DNA of 64,000 nucleotides from Albugo candida (Eukaryota > Oomycota > Peronosporomycetes > Albuginales > Albuginaceae), in contig CAJNAR010000165.1 in the NCBI GenBank assembly GCA_905220665.1, forward strand, positions 124,001-188,000. Reading direction: 5' to 3'. Below the pieces are notes generated by a model. The model was not told where the DNA came from, did no database searches, and saw only the letters and a list, made by a program, of their open reading frames with translations. The translations under genes were made by a program, and so were the position numbers. How positions within the stretch are numbered: position 1 is the first letter of the stretch; every line of letters starts with the position of its first letter. Positions 36,180-49,779 of this stretch are shown here, piece by piece.

Positions 36180-39100
36180 GGTCATGAGACCATGAATAAT
36201 GTCGCCCACGCGATGGAGCCCACCGCGGGACCTAAGACAGATGCTGGTCGCGAAAGGGCCGGTAGTCCACAAAGTGATGACTTAGAAGTCAAGGCAGAGG
36301 CGATGCCACGGAACTCTGATAACAGACTGGTGGACCTACCGACGGGACTAGCGGAGTGAATCGACAAGCTAGAGGCGTTACAAGAGGCCAAAAACCAGTT
36401 ACTTGAAAGAAGGTCCATCGTGTTCGGCTCGGTGATCGGCCAAGGACAGCCTGTGAATTGGAATTACACCGCCAAGAGCTCGGTCTATAAACCTGTCTCC
36501 AAAAACATACTTCGGGATGAATCAAGCTGGGTATGAAAGTGCGGCTGACAATGTCTAGAGGGCACAAGCTCCGCAGCCGGGGTTGCCCAAGCACTACATG
36601 CCTCCTCCATTGTATCAGAAGCGGCCTTTACCGCAGAACGTCCCGTAGTATTCGACAGTACCTGATGCAAGACAGCGCAAGCTGAACATTCGCCGCTTTG
36701 ATCGAAAGAAAGTTTCCCAGGGTCTAGGGAGTTATTTCTTGTACTGGGCGAAGAAGTTTGTACAGGAAGTCTCTTTCGCTGAGAGAGCGAGTGAATTTGC
36801 GTGGACAGAAGATGTCAAGATAGACGTACTTGGACACAATTTTACCGGAATGGATGAGCATTACCATAGTTGCCAAGTTGAAGGTTGGTGGCAGGAGGAG
36901 CCAACATTGGAGCACGCCATGCAAAGGCTCCTTCATACGTTTGCAACGAACATTTCCCCAGCACAGAGCATGAGACTATTTACGGCCCCCAAGAGTCTCA
37001 AGCGCAGCTGGACCGGGCACTATTTGTACCTGGTCGCAGTAAGCGATGCACGTGGTGGGGCAGACAGCTTGGTACACGACAACATTGTCCACTATGCCGA
37101 CGCATCGATCAAAGGATCAATGCTGGAGTGCTTAAACTTGACAAGGATTATTACCTGCGTCAAGCAGAGATATTGGCGCACTTCGCACAGTCGACGGAAA
37201 TCGAGCTGCGCGGAAAGCACATTGAAAAGTCGTCGTCAACAACGTACGAAACGTGCGCAAAGGTTTGCGGAGGTGATAAAGTTGCGGAAAGCAAGGACAC
37301 ATACACGCTGCGTGTCCCGCGGATAAGGTTGACAGAAAACACGCGATGACGTGGATTTTGTGCTTGCAGTGGACGACAGCAGCGCTGATTAAGGAAAGTG
37401 GAAAGTGGATAGCGGCTCGAGCCGTTACCTGCTAAACCAGGAAAGGATGCTCGAGGATCCAGAGGACTTTCAAGGCGAGTGCGTCACAGCTGACGGAGTA
37501 CGCCTGTGCATCACGAATCTGGAAGCGTCACAATTACAACCACAGTGAAGGACAAGGTCAAAAAAGTGCGGCTTTTGGATGTCCAATATGCCGAAAACCT
37601 TGTAAGGAACATCACTACTATGGCGTTTTGGAGGTCAAAGGGTTCGTGATATCCTATCTAGGGAATGGAAGGGTCGTCGTTAACGTTGAAAGTAGGATGG
37701 CCATCTTTGATATCGACAAGATAAACAATGTGCTCGTTGTGCAGTCTCATGGAAGCGGATGCTTCAACAGGTCAAGGGATGTGCTAATGAAGACGTTGGA
37801 GCAAGCCGAAACTGGAGTGAGTCAAAACTTGCAAAAGATCGCTTATACACTTTCACAGAAGACTTGCGCAACTAAACTACAACACTATTATTCGCATGGC
37901 CAAAGATCCAGCTTACGTAATCGAATTGACCAACTTAACACGTGAAAACTGCCTAGCTTGCGCCCAAGGGAAGCAGACCAAGAACTCGCAGTCGAAGAAA
38001 GCCACTTGCGAAAACGCACCTGTTGATGTTATGGGGGGGGAGTCATTTGCTCTGACTTGAAGGATCCCATGAACCCTCGTGATCGACTAGGAAATCGCTA
38101 CATGGTAAACTTTGTGGACCATTGAACTACTATCGCGGTTTCTTGGCGAAGACAAAAGATGTGGCTGCCCAGAAGTTTAAACAATTCATGGCGTTTTTCG
38201 AACGGCAACATAATTGTACTATTAACGTTCTCGGACCGACGGAGTTGGTGAATAGCAGAATCTGGATCTCTTTTGCAGGGACAAATAAATTGCTCGACAA
38301 ATTAGTGAACCAAGAAACCAAGCCAGTAATGGCAAGGCTGAGCGAATGCATCGCACAATTATGAAAATAGTGCAGAGCATGATATTCGCGAGCGGTCTTT
38401 CACTGAGTTTCTGAGTTGATGCGGATGAATATGTTGCCACATACTTAACCGAAGCCCAAGCACGGGAAACGCCGGTCGACAATCACCTCTACAAATGTTG
38501 ACGAAAACGATACCTGTGTTGAACGACATTCTGGTTTTTGGATCACCATGCACTGTGCACCAGGATGCGAAGAGCAAATCACTGGGAGCGCGAGGTAAAC
38601 AAGGCCTAATTAAACGCAAGAGTGATGACACCAAGGGTTACAGTGTGTACATACCAGGAAATAAGGTCGTGGTGATCACCCAAAATGTTAAGAACGTGGA
38701 GACAATAACGAAGCAGCAGAACGATAATCGGCTGTGGGAGCAGAAAGAAGGAGGTGTCGAAGGTGTTCGAGACGATTTAGCGCAGCAAGAGACGACACAA
38801 GAGACAGTTCAGGCTAAAGAGTGCAAGAATCGAACAAGAATGAGTGGATGGGCGCGAGAGGCACATGAAACCGGATCGATAACCAGAAAGATTCGAGATG
38901 GAATTGAAGATTGGAAGTTGAAGGAGCACACGGATGTGGTGAATAGCATTCGCGTGAGTGACCCAAAAAACTATAGTCAGTCCATGAGATGCGGTCAAAA
39001 GGACAAGTGGGTTGTCGCCATGGATGGAGGAAGAACTGGAAGCTTTGCAAGAAAATAACGTGTGGTAGCTGCAACTACCGCCATGAGGAAGTCAGATTTT

Positions 39101-40562
39101 GCACACCAAATGGGTGTCCAAAACAAAGTTGGATGCAGGTGGTGAGGTCAAGAGATTCAAGGCGAGGCTAGTTGCCTGCGGGAACGAACAGGTTTTTGGC
39201 GTCGACTACGGTTTAACGTTTTCTGCTTCGACGGAGCTAACTACGGCGAAGATTATACTGGTACTTGCGCTGCGTTGGGGGATACCAGCTAGACATGGCG
39301 ACATCCCTAACGCGTACGTGAAGGCGGACAACGAAGAACATTTGGAGCTTTTTCTCGCTGTACCTCAAGGGATGGCTGTTTCAGATGTGATGTTAAAGAA
39401 AATCGATGTTCAAGGCAGCGAGAAACCGGCATTAAGGCTGAAAAAGTCTCTTTACGGGCTTAAACAAGCGGGTCGCCTTTGAAGCAAACTATTAAACTCG
39501 AAACTGGAAGAAAATGGGCTCACTCGCTGCTTGTCAGACGTGTGCCTATATTTTTATTGCGACGAAGGAGAGCTAACCATTGTCGGGGTTGTGTGTGGAC
39601 GATTTGTTAGTCACGGCGTCTAGCCAAACCAAGGTTAAAAAGCTCTATAGATCCATGAGAATTCTTTCTATCTAGGATTTGGGTGAACTTAGTAAGTTCT
39701 TGGGCACGCGTGTGGCCATGAAGGAGAAGAATACGTACACTATTGACCAAACCGCGGCTATCGAAGAAATGCAGGGTCAAGATGGGCTAATGGAAGCAAA
39801 TGATGTGAAGGTGACTAACGGTGAAGAGAGTAACGACCTTGAAACGGAATCGATGTATTTGTTAGCAAAACTGGGTAAAAATTGCAGGCTTACTATACGA
39901 GATTTTCAGTCGCTAGTCGTAGCCTTATGTGGATTGCTCGATGCTCGAGACCTGACATCAGCTTAGCGGTTCACAAGGAGACGAGACGTACCACCAGCCT
40001 ACCGTCAGCGATTGGAAGTTGGCGAAGTGCGTTGCTCGATACTTGAAAGCAACAAAACACATGAATATTGACATGTTTATTGACCCACAAGATAGTGGTA
40101 TCACGGTGACAAGCTGGAGCGACTTAGACTTCGCAGCAAACAAAACCGATCGCAAGTCAATAACTGGTGGGGTACTTGCGATGAAAGGAGTGATCGTGCA
40201 GTGGATATGCAAAAGGAAGACTGGAGTGTCCCTGTCCACCATGGAGGTAGGATTTACCTCGGCAGCGCATGTCGGAAGGGAGCTGCTGGAATTGCGAGAG
40301 ATGGTGGTAGAGATTGGTCTTTCTGTGACGGAGTCAATGAGCATGCTGATGGATAATCAAGCAGCAATCAAGAAGTTAGAGTGTGAAGGAAGCATGTCAA
40401 GTACGAAAAACGTGGATGTGCGCATGAAGTTCATCTGCGATTATGCCAAAACAGGCAGGCAAACCTGAATTCGTTGAAGCAAAGCTCATGAAGGTGGACC
40501 TGTTGACGAAAACACTTTCGGCACCCAGGGTGACGAAGTTGCGAGGATTGTTTAATTTTATG
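36180..40562 (+). pseudogene. Copia 1 gag-pol
   Basis: The gag-like part (36739-37349) has KSLKRSWTGHYLYLVAV, matched in Copia 2 as KKNKRSWTKHFQYLFAV. The protease DSGSS triad is present near 37.41 kb. The pre-integrase CLACAQGKQTKNSQ and the integrase GGVICSDLKDP with NFVDH lie at about 37.95-38.12 kb, followed by stops. The reverse transcriptase (39099-39482) keeps RFKARLVACGN and KKSLYGLKQAG, but the catalytic CVDDLL at 39589-39612 is out of phase. The RNase H (40019-40468) has SITGGVLAM, a Glu in STMEV and MDNQAAIKK. It is broken throughout; in intact relatives the polyprotein builds virus-like particles and copies the element RNA. Confidence 0.85.
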
Positions 40563-40609
40563 TGATAGTGGGCACGTGGGTCGGTTGAAGCGCGTCGTCC
40601 GAGGAAGAG

Positions 40610-40800
40610 TATTGGAAGAGCAACAGTCGCTGTCAAAGCGTTGCTGTCGACCGACCACTTCGGAGTATCGGCTGTTTCTATCCTTGAACGGTGCGTAAAC
40701 CAGGCGAAGATGATCTCTTGTGAAGAGACGAAACCGTCGTAGCATGTAGGTAACAATAAATAACACTTTTACATTTGCACTGGCATTATTCCTTTCAACA
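40610..40800 (+). repeat. Copia 1 right LTR
   Basis: Starts TATTGGAAGAGCAACAGTCG after the purine tract and ends TTTCAACA, followed by the TGGCT target duplication. Confidence 0.88.
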
Positions 40801-40805
40801 TGGCT

Positions 40806-42616
40806 CTCCTAGCTCGAAACTAAATTGCGCGTCTAAGTGACGCCTTCCTCAGACTCAACATAGGTTGAAAATCTTGGCCACTCCAATAGCGATGAAGCAA
40901 ACAGATAAAAGTATGTTGGGATATATCGTGTCTATTGGACATGAAAGCATGCAAATTAAGCTTTCAATGCGTATGATGATTACGTGTACGCATAGATTCT
41001 CTATTGCTCTAAGCAGGGAAGCATGAGAGAATCGGTACAATTTACTGAGTATCAGCGCATCTCAACGTTCCTTTGCGAGCTCTTTCAGCATACTTTAGCG
41101 CTTTTTATCGTTTTTTTTGCATGCTCAAGGGTTCAGATCGAAGGGAAAGCATAGAGAAGCTGCTAATACACAGTAATTCCATACACTGTAGTAGAAATCT
41201 GCTTCCTCAAAAGAAATTTGAGTGGCTGGATCACGACTGCAATCAATAATTTCCAATGTGCTTTCAAGGTCTATTTGGCAAGACAGAATGCCTTATGACG
41301 GCTCATATAATCACTATAATAACATTATTCATTGCAGTATTACACAATCCACGATATTGCATCTGTATATGCTTTATGTTTTATTCATGACGAAATACCG
41401 CCAATCATAGGATAGCTTGGGGAAGTACCGTGATCAGAAGCTTATTCAGGTATGCCGTTGATGAAGTGACGAGTACTGGATCTCAATGTCCAAGAACAAA
41501 ATGGTCTCCCTCGTATTGTGTCTTCACGTCAAGACTCGAAAAAAAATGTCCCTGAGGGATTTACCGACTTCGTTTTGTCCAATGTCATCCTCTATGACCG
41601 TTTATAATGCATATTATCTATAACACCGCTCTGCTCCGATGATTCTCAGATTCAAATGCCAATACTCAAACAAGCCATCCGATTACTTGATATTCTCGTT
41701 TTTCTTTTAAAAGAGCGGATGTAGGCTGTTGGCAATGTTATCACTAAGCTTCACAATCCCAAACAGCCATACTAGCCTCATAGCATTCCGGGTGTGTGGG
41801 TCCTGACTTGAAATACGTCGAATTATATTTAGCCGCAAGTATTACGCATTGGTTCAAATAAAATTGGCCGCTTTTCTTTCGGGCTAGCTTTACAAAATAT
41901 TAATGTCTAAGCCTGGGAGAACGTCAAAAAAGGTGTAATAGCGAGATTGATTACTTGAAAAACAATTTGGTGAAGTAACAAATAAGGTAAAGAAGCTGAA
42001 TGGCTTATGATGGGGACATCAAGGCAACATGGCATTCCTCAACAAATCAGTAATATTTGAAAACCTTACATCAGTAGTGAGCATCAAAAGAAGCTCACTC
42101 TCAGTTATTGTAGAGCAGTACATATAGGATCACACCACACTCACGCAAACGTTTTTTGTCTGCTAGCAAAACTAGCAACAATGGTGGCGATAGAACACTA
42201 TAAAACTTTGTCAAATATCGGAGCTATGTAGTAGGTTACGTAGGTCTGTCAAGAATATATAGACTCGGTGCAAGCAGCGTAGGCTCAATGTCTGATGAAG
42301 TGGGATGTCTCACATCTTACTGCATAATGTGAAAGATCTCCGCTTTGATGAAGCACGACATTACATCTTTCGCTGGAGAAAAAAAATCAAAGCCGGATAT
42401 ATGCTATTGTATCATACAGTGCAGGACACCTATAACCATCAACTCCCGATTTTTTGCGGCCAAAAAACTTAGAATTTTCAATTGCATGCAGCCTATACTT
42501 TCTAAGGTGACAATAACCTGTCTATCAGCCAGTCAGGGTTGATGTAAAAGTCATTTTCAGGTTATTTTATTCCCGCGTTCACCTTCTATTTCTGATTGCA
42601 TATCGACACTACCACC
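40806..42616. other. Intergenic, nothing recognised
   Basis: Short frames only (for example 41222-41410 plus and 42345-42542 plus). No repeats or motifs were identified between the Copia element and the second DDE relic. Confidence 0.3.
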
Positions 42617-44845
42617 ACAATGGCACCATCCACAAAACTTTACAGCAGCTCAAACTGGCCAGAGCATCATAGAAAGTTTCAATTGGAGCTGTCAGAGCGA
42701 TATGCGAACCTAACGACTCTAAGAGAGAACATGCACGATCTCCCGATTTCGATGAGACAAATTTCTGGCCTACTGGTATGGAGGTGGACGAAGATTTGAA
42801 GTTTGAGGTCGAAGAGGGTGAGGGTTTAACTAATACGATGCAGACTTTGCAGTACCGAAATTACACTCTATTTAGAGCCGTCCGGGTTGGTACATTGGGT
42901 ACTCGAGCATACCTCGACGACGGAATCGTGCAGAGAACCGCAATGCAGCACTTGGATTTCGCCTACTCGATACACACTTTCAAGTTATGAATTAGGATGC
43001 ATAAGCAGGACCAGAAAATGAGAGCGAAAGCAGGCAAACTGATGTAGAGGATGAGAATGAGAACGAAATTGATGACAATGTGAGGTACACCTTGCCGCTG
43101 CAATGATAATACTTGACCAGCAGGCCAAACAGACAACCAACAAAGTTCAACTTGCAGGAATGGCTACCATAGCATCTTAATTCGTCTCTTTCCAAAGGAC
43201 TTTCCAGTAAGTTGAGACTGTACGCTTTTTAAGTGACTGCATTTTTTGTATTAACATATCGTTGTTTTAATGATGCTTGATTTCTTTAGAAGCTTAAAGC
43301 CTCAGAAGTCATTTACCAGGCATTCGGGAAAGGATCATGGTTTTGACGATTGCTTCGCACCTGGGGAACCATATATCTCGTCATTGGTGATCATCCGAAT
43401 AGGAAGCAAGGCGAACATATCAAGTAGTGCAGCCTTTTTGTTGGATGAAGATGTTCTTGACCGTTTCCGATTGTATCTTCGTCAGAACAAGTGCAAAATT
43501 GACCTCAACAAATTTACCGAGCATATTACTAATCACATTCTTCCAATTTAGGGAGGACCAAAGTTAGTTCTGGTAAGACCGCAATCCGGTGGACGCAGAG
43601 ACTGGAACTACAGAATCCTGAAGATCGATAAGGAATGTTCGTCAATGGTCATGAACGCCTCAACGTTCTTGAATACCTTCCATCTTCCGGAAGCGCATGG
43701 TGGATCTTGGAGTGCAGATGCCAATATTTTTAGGAAAGGAGATGAGATTGAATCCTGGCCAGTGCGAGTGCCGATTAATCTTGTAACAGACAATGAAAGC
43801 ACCTTCGCAGCAGACGATGGTCAGACGAATCTATGGCAGCAGGATGGGCACAAACCACTTCGGAAAAAAAGAGGTGGAAGATCAATTCCTGTCCGCAACT
43901 TCTTGTCTGATGTTCTATCACTAAGTGATTTCAAGCAGCTCGCGCATTCCAGCATCCCAAAAAAGCGGCGTTTGTTATTATGGAAGCTGGCAAGAATTAT
44001 GGTGGGGGGTGGAATTGTGAAGATCTGTTAAAACAAGTGCGGGATCATGCAATTCCAATCTTTGAGGCACAGTAACCCACATCCAAAGCCCTCTTTGCAT
44101 CTGGCAATGCTACAAGTCATACTGCATTTGCTACTGATGCCCTTGTCGGGAAAAGAATGATTTTGGGATCAGGTGAAAAACAACCAAAGATGCGAATTGA
44201 TAGAATGGAAGATGGCACATTCCAGCCAATGTGCTTTCCTGACAATCATCCTGATGTTACTCTTGGAGGTGATAGAGCTATTGAGTTGAAAGACATCAGA
44301 TTGAATCATCCTTTTTTAACCCTTCTATTTCTTTCAGGTTTGCCAAAGGGATTAAAAGTGGTTTTAACTGAGAGGGGCCTGTGGAAAGATGGAAGGTGCT
44401 TCCAGTGCAAAGACAAGTGCCTTGTCTCAGCAATGTGCTGTGCAAGAAATACGATTGACGACGAAAATGACCTCATGGAGCAGGTAGGCATATTGGAAGA
44501 ACTAATCGTTGCTGCTGGACACAAGATAATATTTTATCCAAATTTTCACTGTGAGTAACACTTCATTGAGAACTTCTGGGGTGCTGCCAAAGTTAATCTA
44601 TGCTCGCAAAAAACTGTGACTACAGCTGGAAAGGCCTGGTTGGCACAGTTCCTAAGGCTCTGGAATCCGTTCCCCTCACAACCATTCGACGCCATGCACA
44701 GAAATGTTCTCAATACATGGATATATATCGGAAGGATTTGACGGGGAAGGGTGCTGGATACGCCGGTAAGAAATACCGATCTCACCGTCGAGTTCCCACC
44801 TCTATCATGATGGACATCAACGTGATTGGTGGAAAGGATGAATGA
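42617..44845 (+). pseudogene. DDE-superfamily transposase relic, copy 2
   Basis: From about 42617 the frames carry, in order, AAFLLDEDVLDRFRLYLRQN near 43.43 kb, a hidden FVNGHERLNVLEY near 43.64 kb, DNESTFAADDGQTNLW at about 43.79 kb, NYGGGWNCEDLLKQVRDHAI at about 44.0 kb, GLPKGLKVVLTERGLW at 44.34 kb, a Cys-rich block with CCARN, then LEELIVAAGHKIIFYPNFHCE followed by FIENFWGAAK. The order equals copy 1. A stop sits exactly after HCE. A pyrimidine tract TTTCTTTCAG before GLPKG looks like a 3' splice site, so the ancestral gene had an intron there (roughly 44271-44338). Stops and phase changes make it inactive. Confidence 0.8.
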
Positions 44846-44854
44846 ACTGTACAT

Positions 44855-47800
44855 ATGATCTTTGATTGTATTTGTAAAGAACTAGCAACGAGGGTCGACT
44901 GTTTAAACAGGAGGTAAGTGAATATAGACGTTGAGTCATTTGATTAAATACAGTGGAAGACTGGGCATCCTCTGACTAGATATCGTGTTTTTGGAGTTCG
45001 TTTTGAGCCGGCCAAAATTTTGCTGCCCAAGCCAAATCCCTTAATATTTCTCGTTTTTTGAATTTCCATATCTTCGCCAAAAATAAATCGAACATAAATC
45101 TGGGTCTTTGATCTTCAAGATTTTTATCTCTTCTTCCCTGTGACAGAGCCAGATTTTGATTAAGATAAATTCTACTGGCTGTGATACAGCCCAAACGACC
45201 CCTCAAATAGTTGATGGTTATAGATGTTCCGCACTATAGGTGAATGTCAACATATTGAAGATATTTGAGACGTATTCTGCACTGCCTCGAACCGAATTGG
45301 TACCGTTTTGGCATAGAAATAAACAAACATTGCTCTTGCACACATAAAGAGGCGTCGACCTTACTGCTATCTTTTATTATCCTGTTGTCATTTCCAGGAA
45401 ACCATCTGAGTGGCTTTGATAATATTCTCCTTTATAGTCTAAGCATCTAATTTCAACTCCTTTGTGCTGTATCTTTGAGATTTTCCCAATCTCCACTTGT
45501 TGTCCTGACGTCATGAACAACGTTTCCTTTGTCTCAAACAATGCGATTTTATGCAATATTTTTCCGTGGGAAGTATGCATTACTCGAATAGTCTGCAAAG
45601 TCGAAAGCAGTATCTGGGCTAGCACCACAGCATAAAAAAAGGATGTCCTTGCGGTACGTAGACGACCCTCTCGATTACGAATTGTGCAGAAATGACAAGC
45701 GACTTGAATGTCAATTTTTAGCAGATATACTTTTATTCATAGTTCAGTTTAACCCTCCTGATGCATTTGTTAATCGAATCACAAGGGTAATGAGTAAAGA
45801 CACTACACACAAGACCATGATGCACTACAACACTCAATCAGCCACACAGAGTTTTATATTTGAATGAATTCAGCGTGATCGATAAAGTCAGCCCTTTGTA
45901 ACAAAAGTATCGGACGTTTCTATGACACAGCGATTCTGAGAAGACGATCGGCTTTATATACTAGATAAAGCGTTATTATGAAGGATATCTCACGATGCGA
46001 TTTTCCGTTAAGGCTCTCAAGAAATGTGATACTGATTATTGCCAAGAACTGTATCAGTCAAGAAGTTTCTAATTTTTTCGGAAGTGGGTGCCATCGCTTT
46101 CATTTTAAAGTGTCTTTGCATCCAGTACCCAAAACAAATGTCAAAACGTTCGAAAGAAAGCAAAGTGCTCTAACGCGACTCACTGCGCGCTCGTCATTCA
46201 TCCAGCTGTCTATTCCATCCAAACGTGCACAATAATTCGTCACCGTCACACAAACCATACGATCTAAACGATTCAATGAAATCCAATACTTTTTCGTTCG
46301 ACATCGTTCTTCTTCTTTCCCTATGATTTCACACTTTCGATCAGTAATTTTTTCGATCTGTTGACCAAAGCGTATGCAAAGTCGATATCACCTTTTTTCA
46401 TAACATATTTTTAGTAGTAAATGATAATTTCCGATGGTTTCCCGGTTGGATCTGACTCGTACGTGTGTACGTATTGCTTTTGGGCTGACTAATACGACTT
46501 AAGCGTGTTATGGTGTCTCCAAATTGTAATAAAAGACATCATGTTTGTATTGAAAGACGAAAAGAAATCAATCGCCGGGATGTTCAACTTGTGTGTCAAC
46601 ACACTGTTACGAGTAGGGATGTGAAACAGCTTGGTAACAAATGCCAATATGTACTGTAGTTGAATGATAAGCTACATGTGACTCGAAATCACACTGTGTA
46701 TTTTTTCATCTTGTTTTCGGGCGGTGGCAAAAGAGCAGTGGTGGGGCCCATCGGCGGAGACAAAGATTCTGTTCTAGATATGAACTCACCTAATTGAAGA
46801 AATGCACTCTGGCTTGGATGAATCAATATTTCCAAATTTTTTTATTAGCTTCAGACGAGTATCAAATACCAAATGAAGTAAATATTTTCTTCTAGAAAAG
46901 CGTTGTTGCTACTCGTTGTCGTACTTGATCATGCTATTCGATCGAGAGAACCATTTTGTGGAGCTTGGACTCCACTTAATAAATATTGCTGTGGATTAAG
47001 CAAAACAAAGCGTTTATATTGCTATTAAGTAATCGAAGCCATTCACTCTATTCCTCGGTCGGAACCACTAATTTCTCTACTTGAATTTTTTTCTACATCA
47101 GCAAATCAGCGAGTTATAACGATGGAAGCATTGGGTGATGCTGTATATTAAGATTAGTACCCAGAAAGCTATTATATCTATTCGATTTTTCTCTTTCATT
47201 ATCGGAAAGTGTTTAATGTACATATTTAAAATAATCAAGCATGGAAAGCATATGTCTCTATGTGTGGACCGACTTCGATGGCAAGTAAGATAGATGAGCT
47301 AAGCACATAACGCCCTCTCCAACAGGTAATAATCATATGTCCAGCCTTCATCGTCACTATAACGACTTCCTCGACAAGGGATACAAAAAACGAGAATTAG
47401 GTATCGGTTTTGGTCCTAGTATTGATTTCTATTTATTATAAGTATCAAAACACTCCATTCAAAAGATGGTTTGCACATACTATTGCAGAATGCACTAGGT
47501 GTGTGTAGCATTGCATCATAAACCAGAGAATCAGAGGTCATGTATCCTTGCAGAAAATTACGACAACCCGCTAAAAGATGTCCTATTACATCAGTGGTAG
47601 TTAAGTTGAAGGTTTTTATATTACCCAGAATTAGCCTAACTGAATTCTCTAGTTGCCTTGGCTATATAGAAAACTTTTCGTGTAAATACCTGTGAGGGAT
47701 GATAGTACTGTATTGCAGTAGTCTCACACAATACGAGACTGTGTCCATCGTATAGATGATAAAAAGTGTAAAAATGCTCTAAAATAGTACCGTGTTTTGC

Positions 47801-48189
47801 AAATGGGTGTGCGTCACACTAGTCTGAACATAGCCGTCCAACTTGGACTAGGAACCAAGTTGCACTTGCTTTCGTAGCACGCTAGGAAGTTCTCCAAAAA
47901 ATGTTTTTTGCTGAGTGAGTATATCACCAATTCTTCCTCTCGATCCCACGATAAACCTGCTTTTTATCCACTCCTTCTCTCATACAATATCGGCACCTGC
48001 ATCATTTCACAGCGTACTGCCTCTTCTGTCGCTTTCTGGAACTATCTCATCACATCCTGTCGGTAGTGGTACCGAGGTGGCCAGAGACCTGGCAACATCC
48101 CACTCGATCATATACCATGTTGCAACACTTGCAGTTATACTTCTTGGTGCCTTACCCGCAGCACTGATCTTCGATTTCTGAAAAACCCA
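44855..48189. other. Gene-poor stretch
   Basis: No gene supported. A minus-strand frame 45628-45377 is protein-like but begins with GTG and shows no motif. Plus-strand frames at 45643-45867 and 45978-46235 are unrecognised. 46.3-47.9 kb has almost no frames. I see no terminal repeats or RNA genes. Confidence 0.35.
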
Positions 48190-48970
48190 ACGAATAGTTC
48201 TTGATTTGCGGGTTGATCCAGCACTTGAGCAAGCTGAATGCCTTCGTCATGATCGTGTCGTTGTCTTCGAAAGTATTGAACGTGCGCACTAATCGTGAAG
48301 AAGATCATGGAAAGTGCTGGGACTGTCGAAGTTTCTGATTTCTGATTCGAACAAGCGACGATTCTGATTGGTCCAAACGAAGTGTAATGTCTCCGATATC
48401 AGCGCTAGCCATAAAATTGATCGAATTTAGGGATGATCTTCTCACGCCGGCCGTAGTGTTGGCACAATTGCACATGCAATATCTGTCCAACGTGGTCGAG
48501 AGGAGAAACGGAACTGATCCCAGCTTTGGAGCAACTTCCTCCATAATTGGGCTGTGTGGTTGCACGCTACGAATCGATGTTGATCGGATTCCACTGCTCC
48601 ACACGAAGGCTGCGTGCACACTATAATGTTGAGCTGGGCATCCTCCAAAAACCAGAAACTAGATCAAATTGGCAACATGCGAAAGGCTAGACGAAACTGT
48701 ATATAGTCGATAATCGGTAAGAGACGTTTCCGAAGATTCCGTGATATTGCCGTAAATGTTCCAGCTCGTTTACACTTCAAGTGCGTCCGATCTCTTCGTC
48801 ATGAACATTTTGTCGACATCGGAATACGCTTGGCTGATTCGGGAGGTTGCCAGACGATAATTTGAGAGTTGAAGGCGTGGAATAAATGGGAAGTAATGTT
48901 TCTCTCCTTGCATTATACCCACAAGAAAACGGCATGCCACTTGTATTAAGTTGGATCCAAGTCATAAGAC
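48190..48970 (-). pseudogene. LINE ORF2 3' fragment
   Basis: A minus-strand fragment of the same LINE family as the 17-23.6 kb element. The core is 48648-48305: CTQPSCGAVES with following His and Cys (zf-RVT-type finger), a LWRKLLQSW helix, then WTNQNRRLF in the next phase. The large LINE has CGAVES and WTDRNRALF at the same places. No endonuclease or polymerase motif is present upstream, so this is a 5'-truncated or eroded copy. Its limits are approximate. Confidence 0.6.
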
Positions 48971-49779
48971 TAATCGTCGAGGGAATACGGTGTCGTATCT
49001 AAGTGACTTCATTATCAAGGCGACTCCGCAACTTTTCTTTTATCCATAGTCCGATGTTCTCAGCTCTTCATCGTTGAAATAGCTGGCGACGAAATCTTCC
49101 TTCGTTGGCCATGTGTAGCTTTCTCGAAAAACGTCTTGAAGACTTGAGATGTCGAAAATTGTAGCAAACGATTCCCGGAATGTCCGATGTGGCTCGTTCA
49201 CCATCCCACGATCTGTGGTTGTTCAACACAATACACATGTCGCAATTGAACTCAGAGGCAGTAGTAATGGATAGGAGGTCTTCACTTGGACTATTTTCAT
49301 GACAACTGAGTGAATAAGTTTCTCAAAAGTATATCAGAATGGATTTCTCATCAAGTTCGAGCGTAGCCAAACAAAGCGTCGTGAAGCCTTTGTGCTCTGA
49401 AATGCTCTTATTCAGTGGATGGCAATCAATATTAAAGAAGCGATGCAAACGCCAAAGTAAATGCATCAATTGATTGATATGAGGAACTTTTACTTCGATG
49501 CACTGACCACAAGAGCACGAGCACATGCATGCAAATTGAGTCGTATGTGACACATTGTGAGTGGTATCAAGTAGACCTTCACTCACTGCATCTCAAGACT
49601 TATTTCATCGCACAAAAAACGCACCCATTTGTTGAATAAGGGAAAGGATCACATTATATTGTTTTTATGCCAGTTCATTATTACTAAACTATCGAAAATT
49701 TGTATTGCGCGAGCTTTCGTCGATTCCACTTCTACTCCATTGCTTTGCAAACATATAAGAAATATGGTCATACATCACA
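48971..49779. other. Intergenic; one Cys-rich frame
   Basis: A minus-strand frame 49586-49323 has a CMCSCSCGQC cluster but no recognised domain. It follows the secreted-family relic in the same direction but is not alignable with it. Otherwise nothing. Confidence 0.25.

Larger units (their letters stand above)
35986..40800 (+). mobile_element. Copia LTR retrotransposon 1
   Basis: A 4.8-kb element. LTRs of 194 bp (35986-36179) and 191 bp (40610-40800) are closely similar and end in AACA, inverted to the TATTG at the left (an expected TGTTG with one change). A TGGCT target duplication is perfect (35981-35985 and 40801-40805). A primer-binding-like GGTCATGAGACC starts at 36180, and a purine tract GAGGAAGAG precedes the right LTR. 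Inside, gag, protease, integrase, reverse transcriptase and RNase H occur in Copia order but are broken. Confidence 0.9.

Noticed and set aside
43861..44031. Frame continuation after the DDE motif in copy 2 as a distinct protein
   Set aside because: The correct continuation is in another phase (NYGGGWNCEDLL); the visible tail is a frameshift product.
49323..49586. CMCSCSCGQC frame as part of the secreted family
   Set aside because: Its cysteine spacing and flanks do not align with any module of the 13.7-kb protein; it lies past the end of the paralogue.
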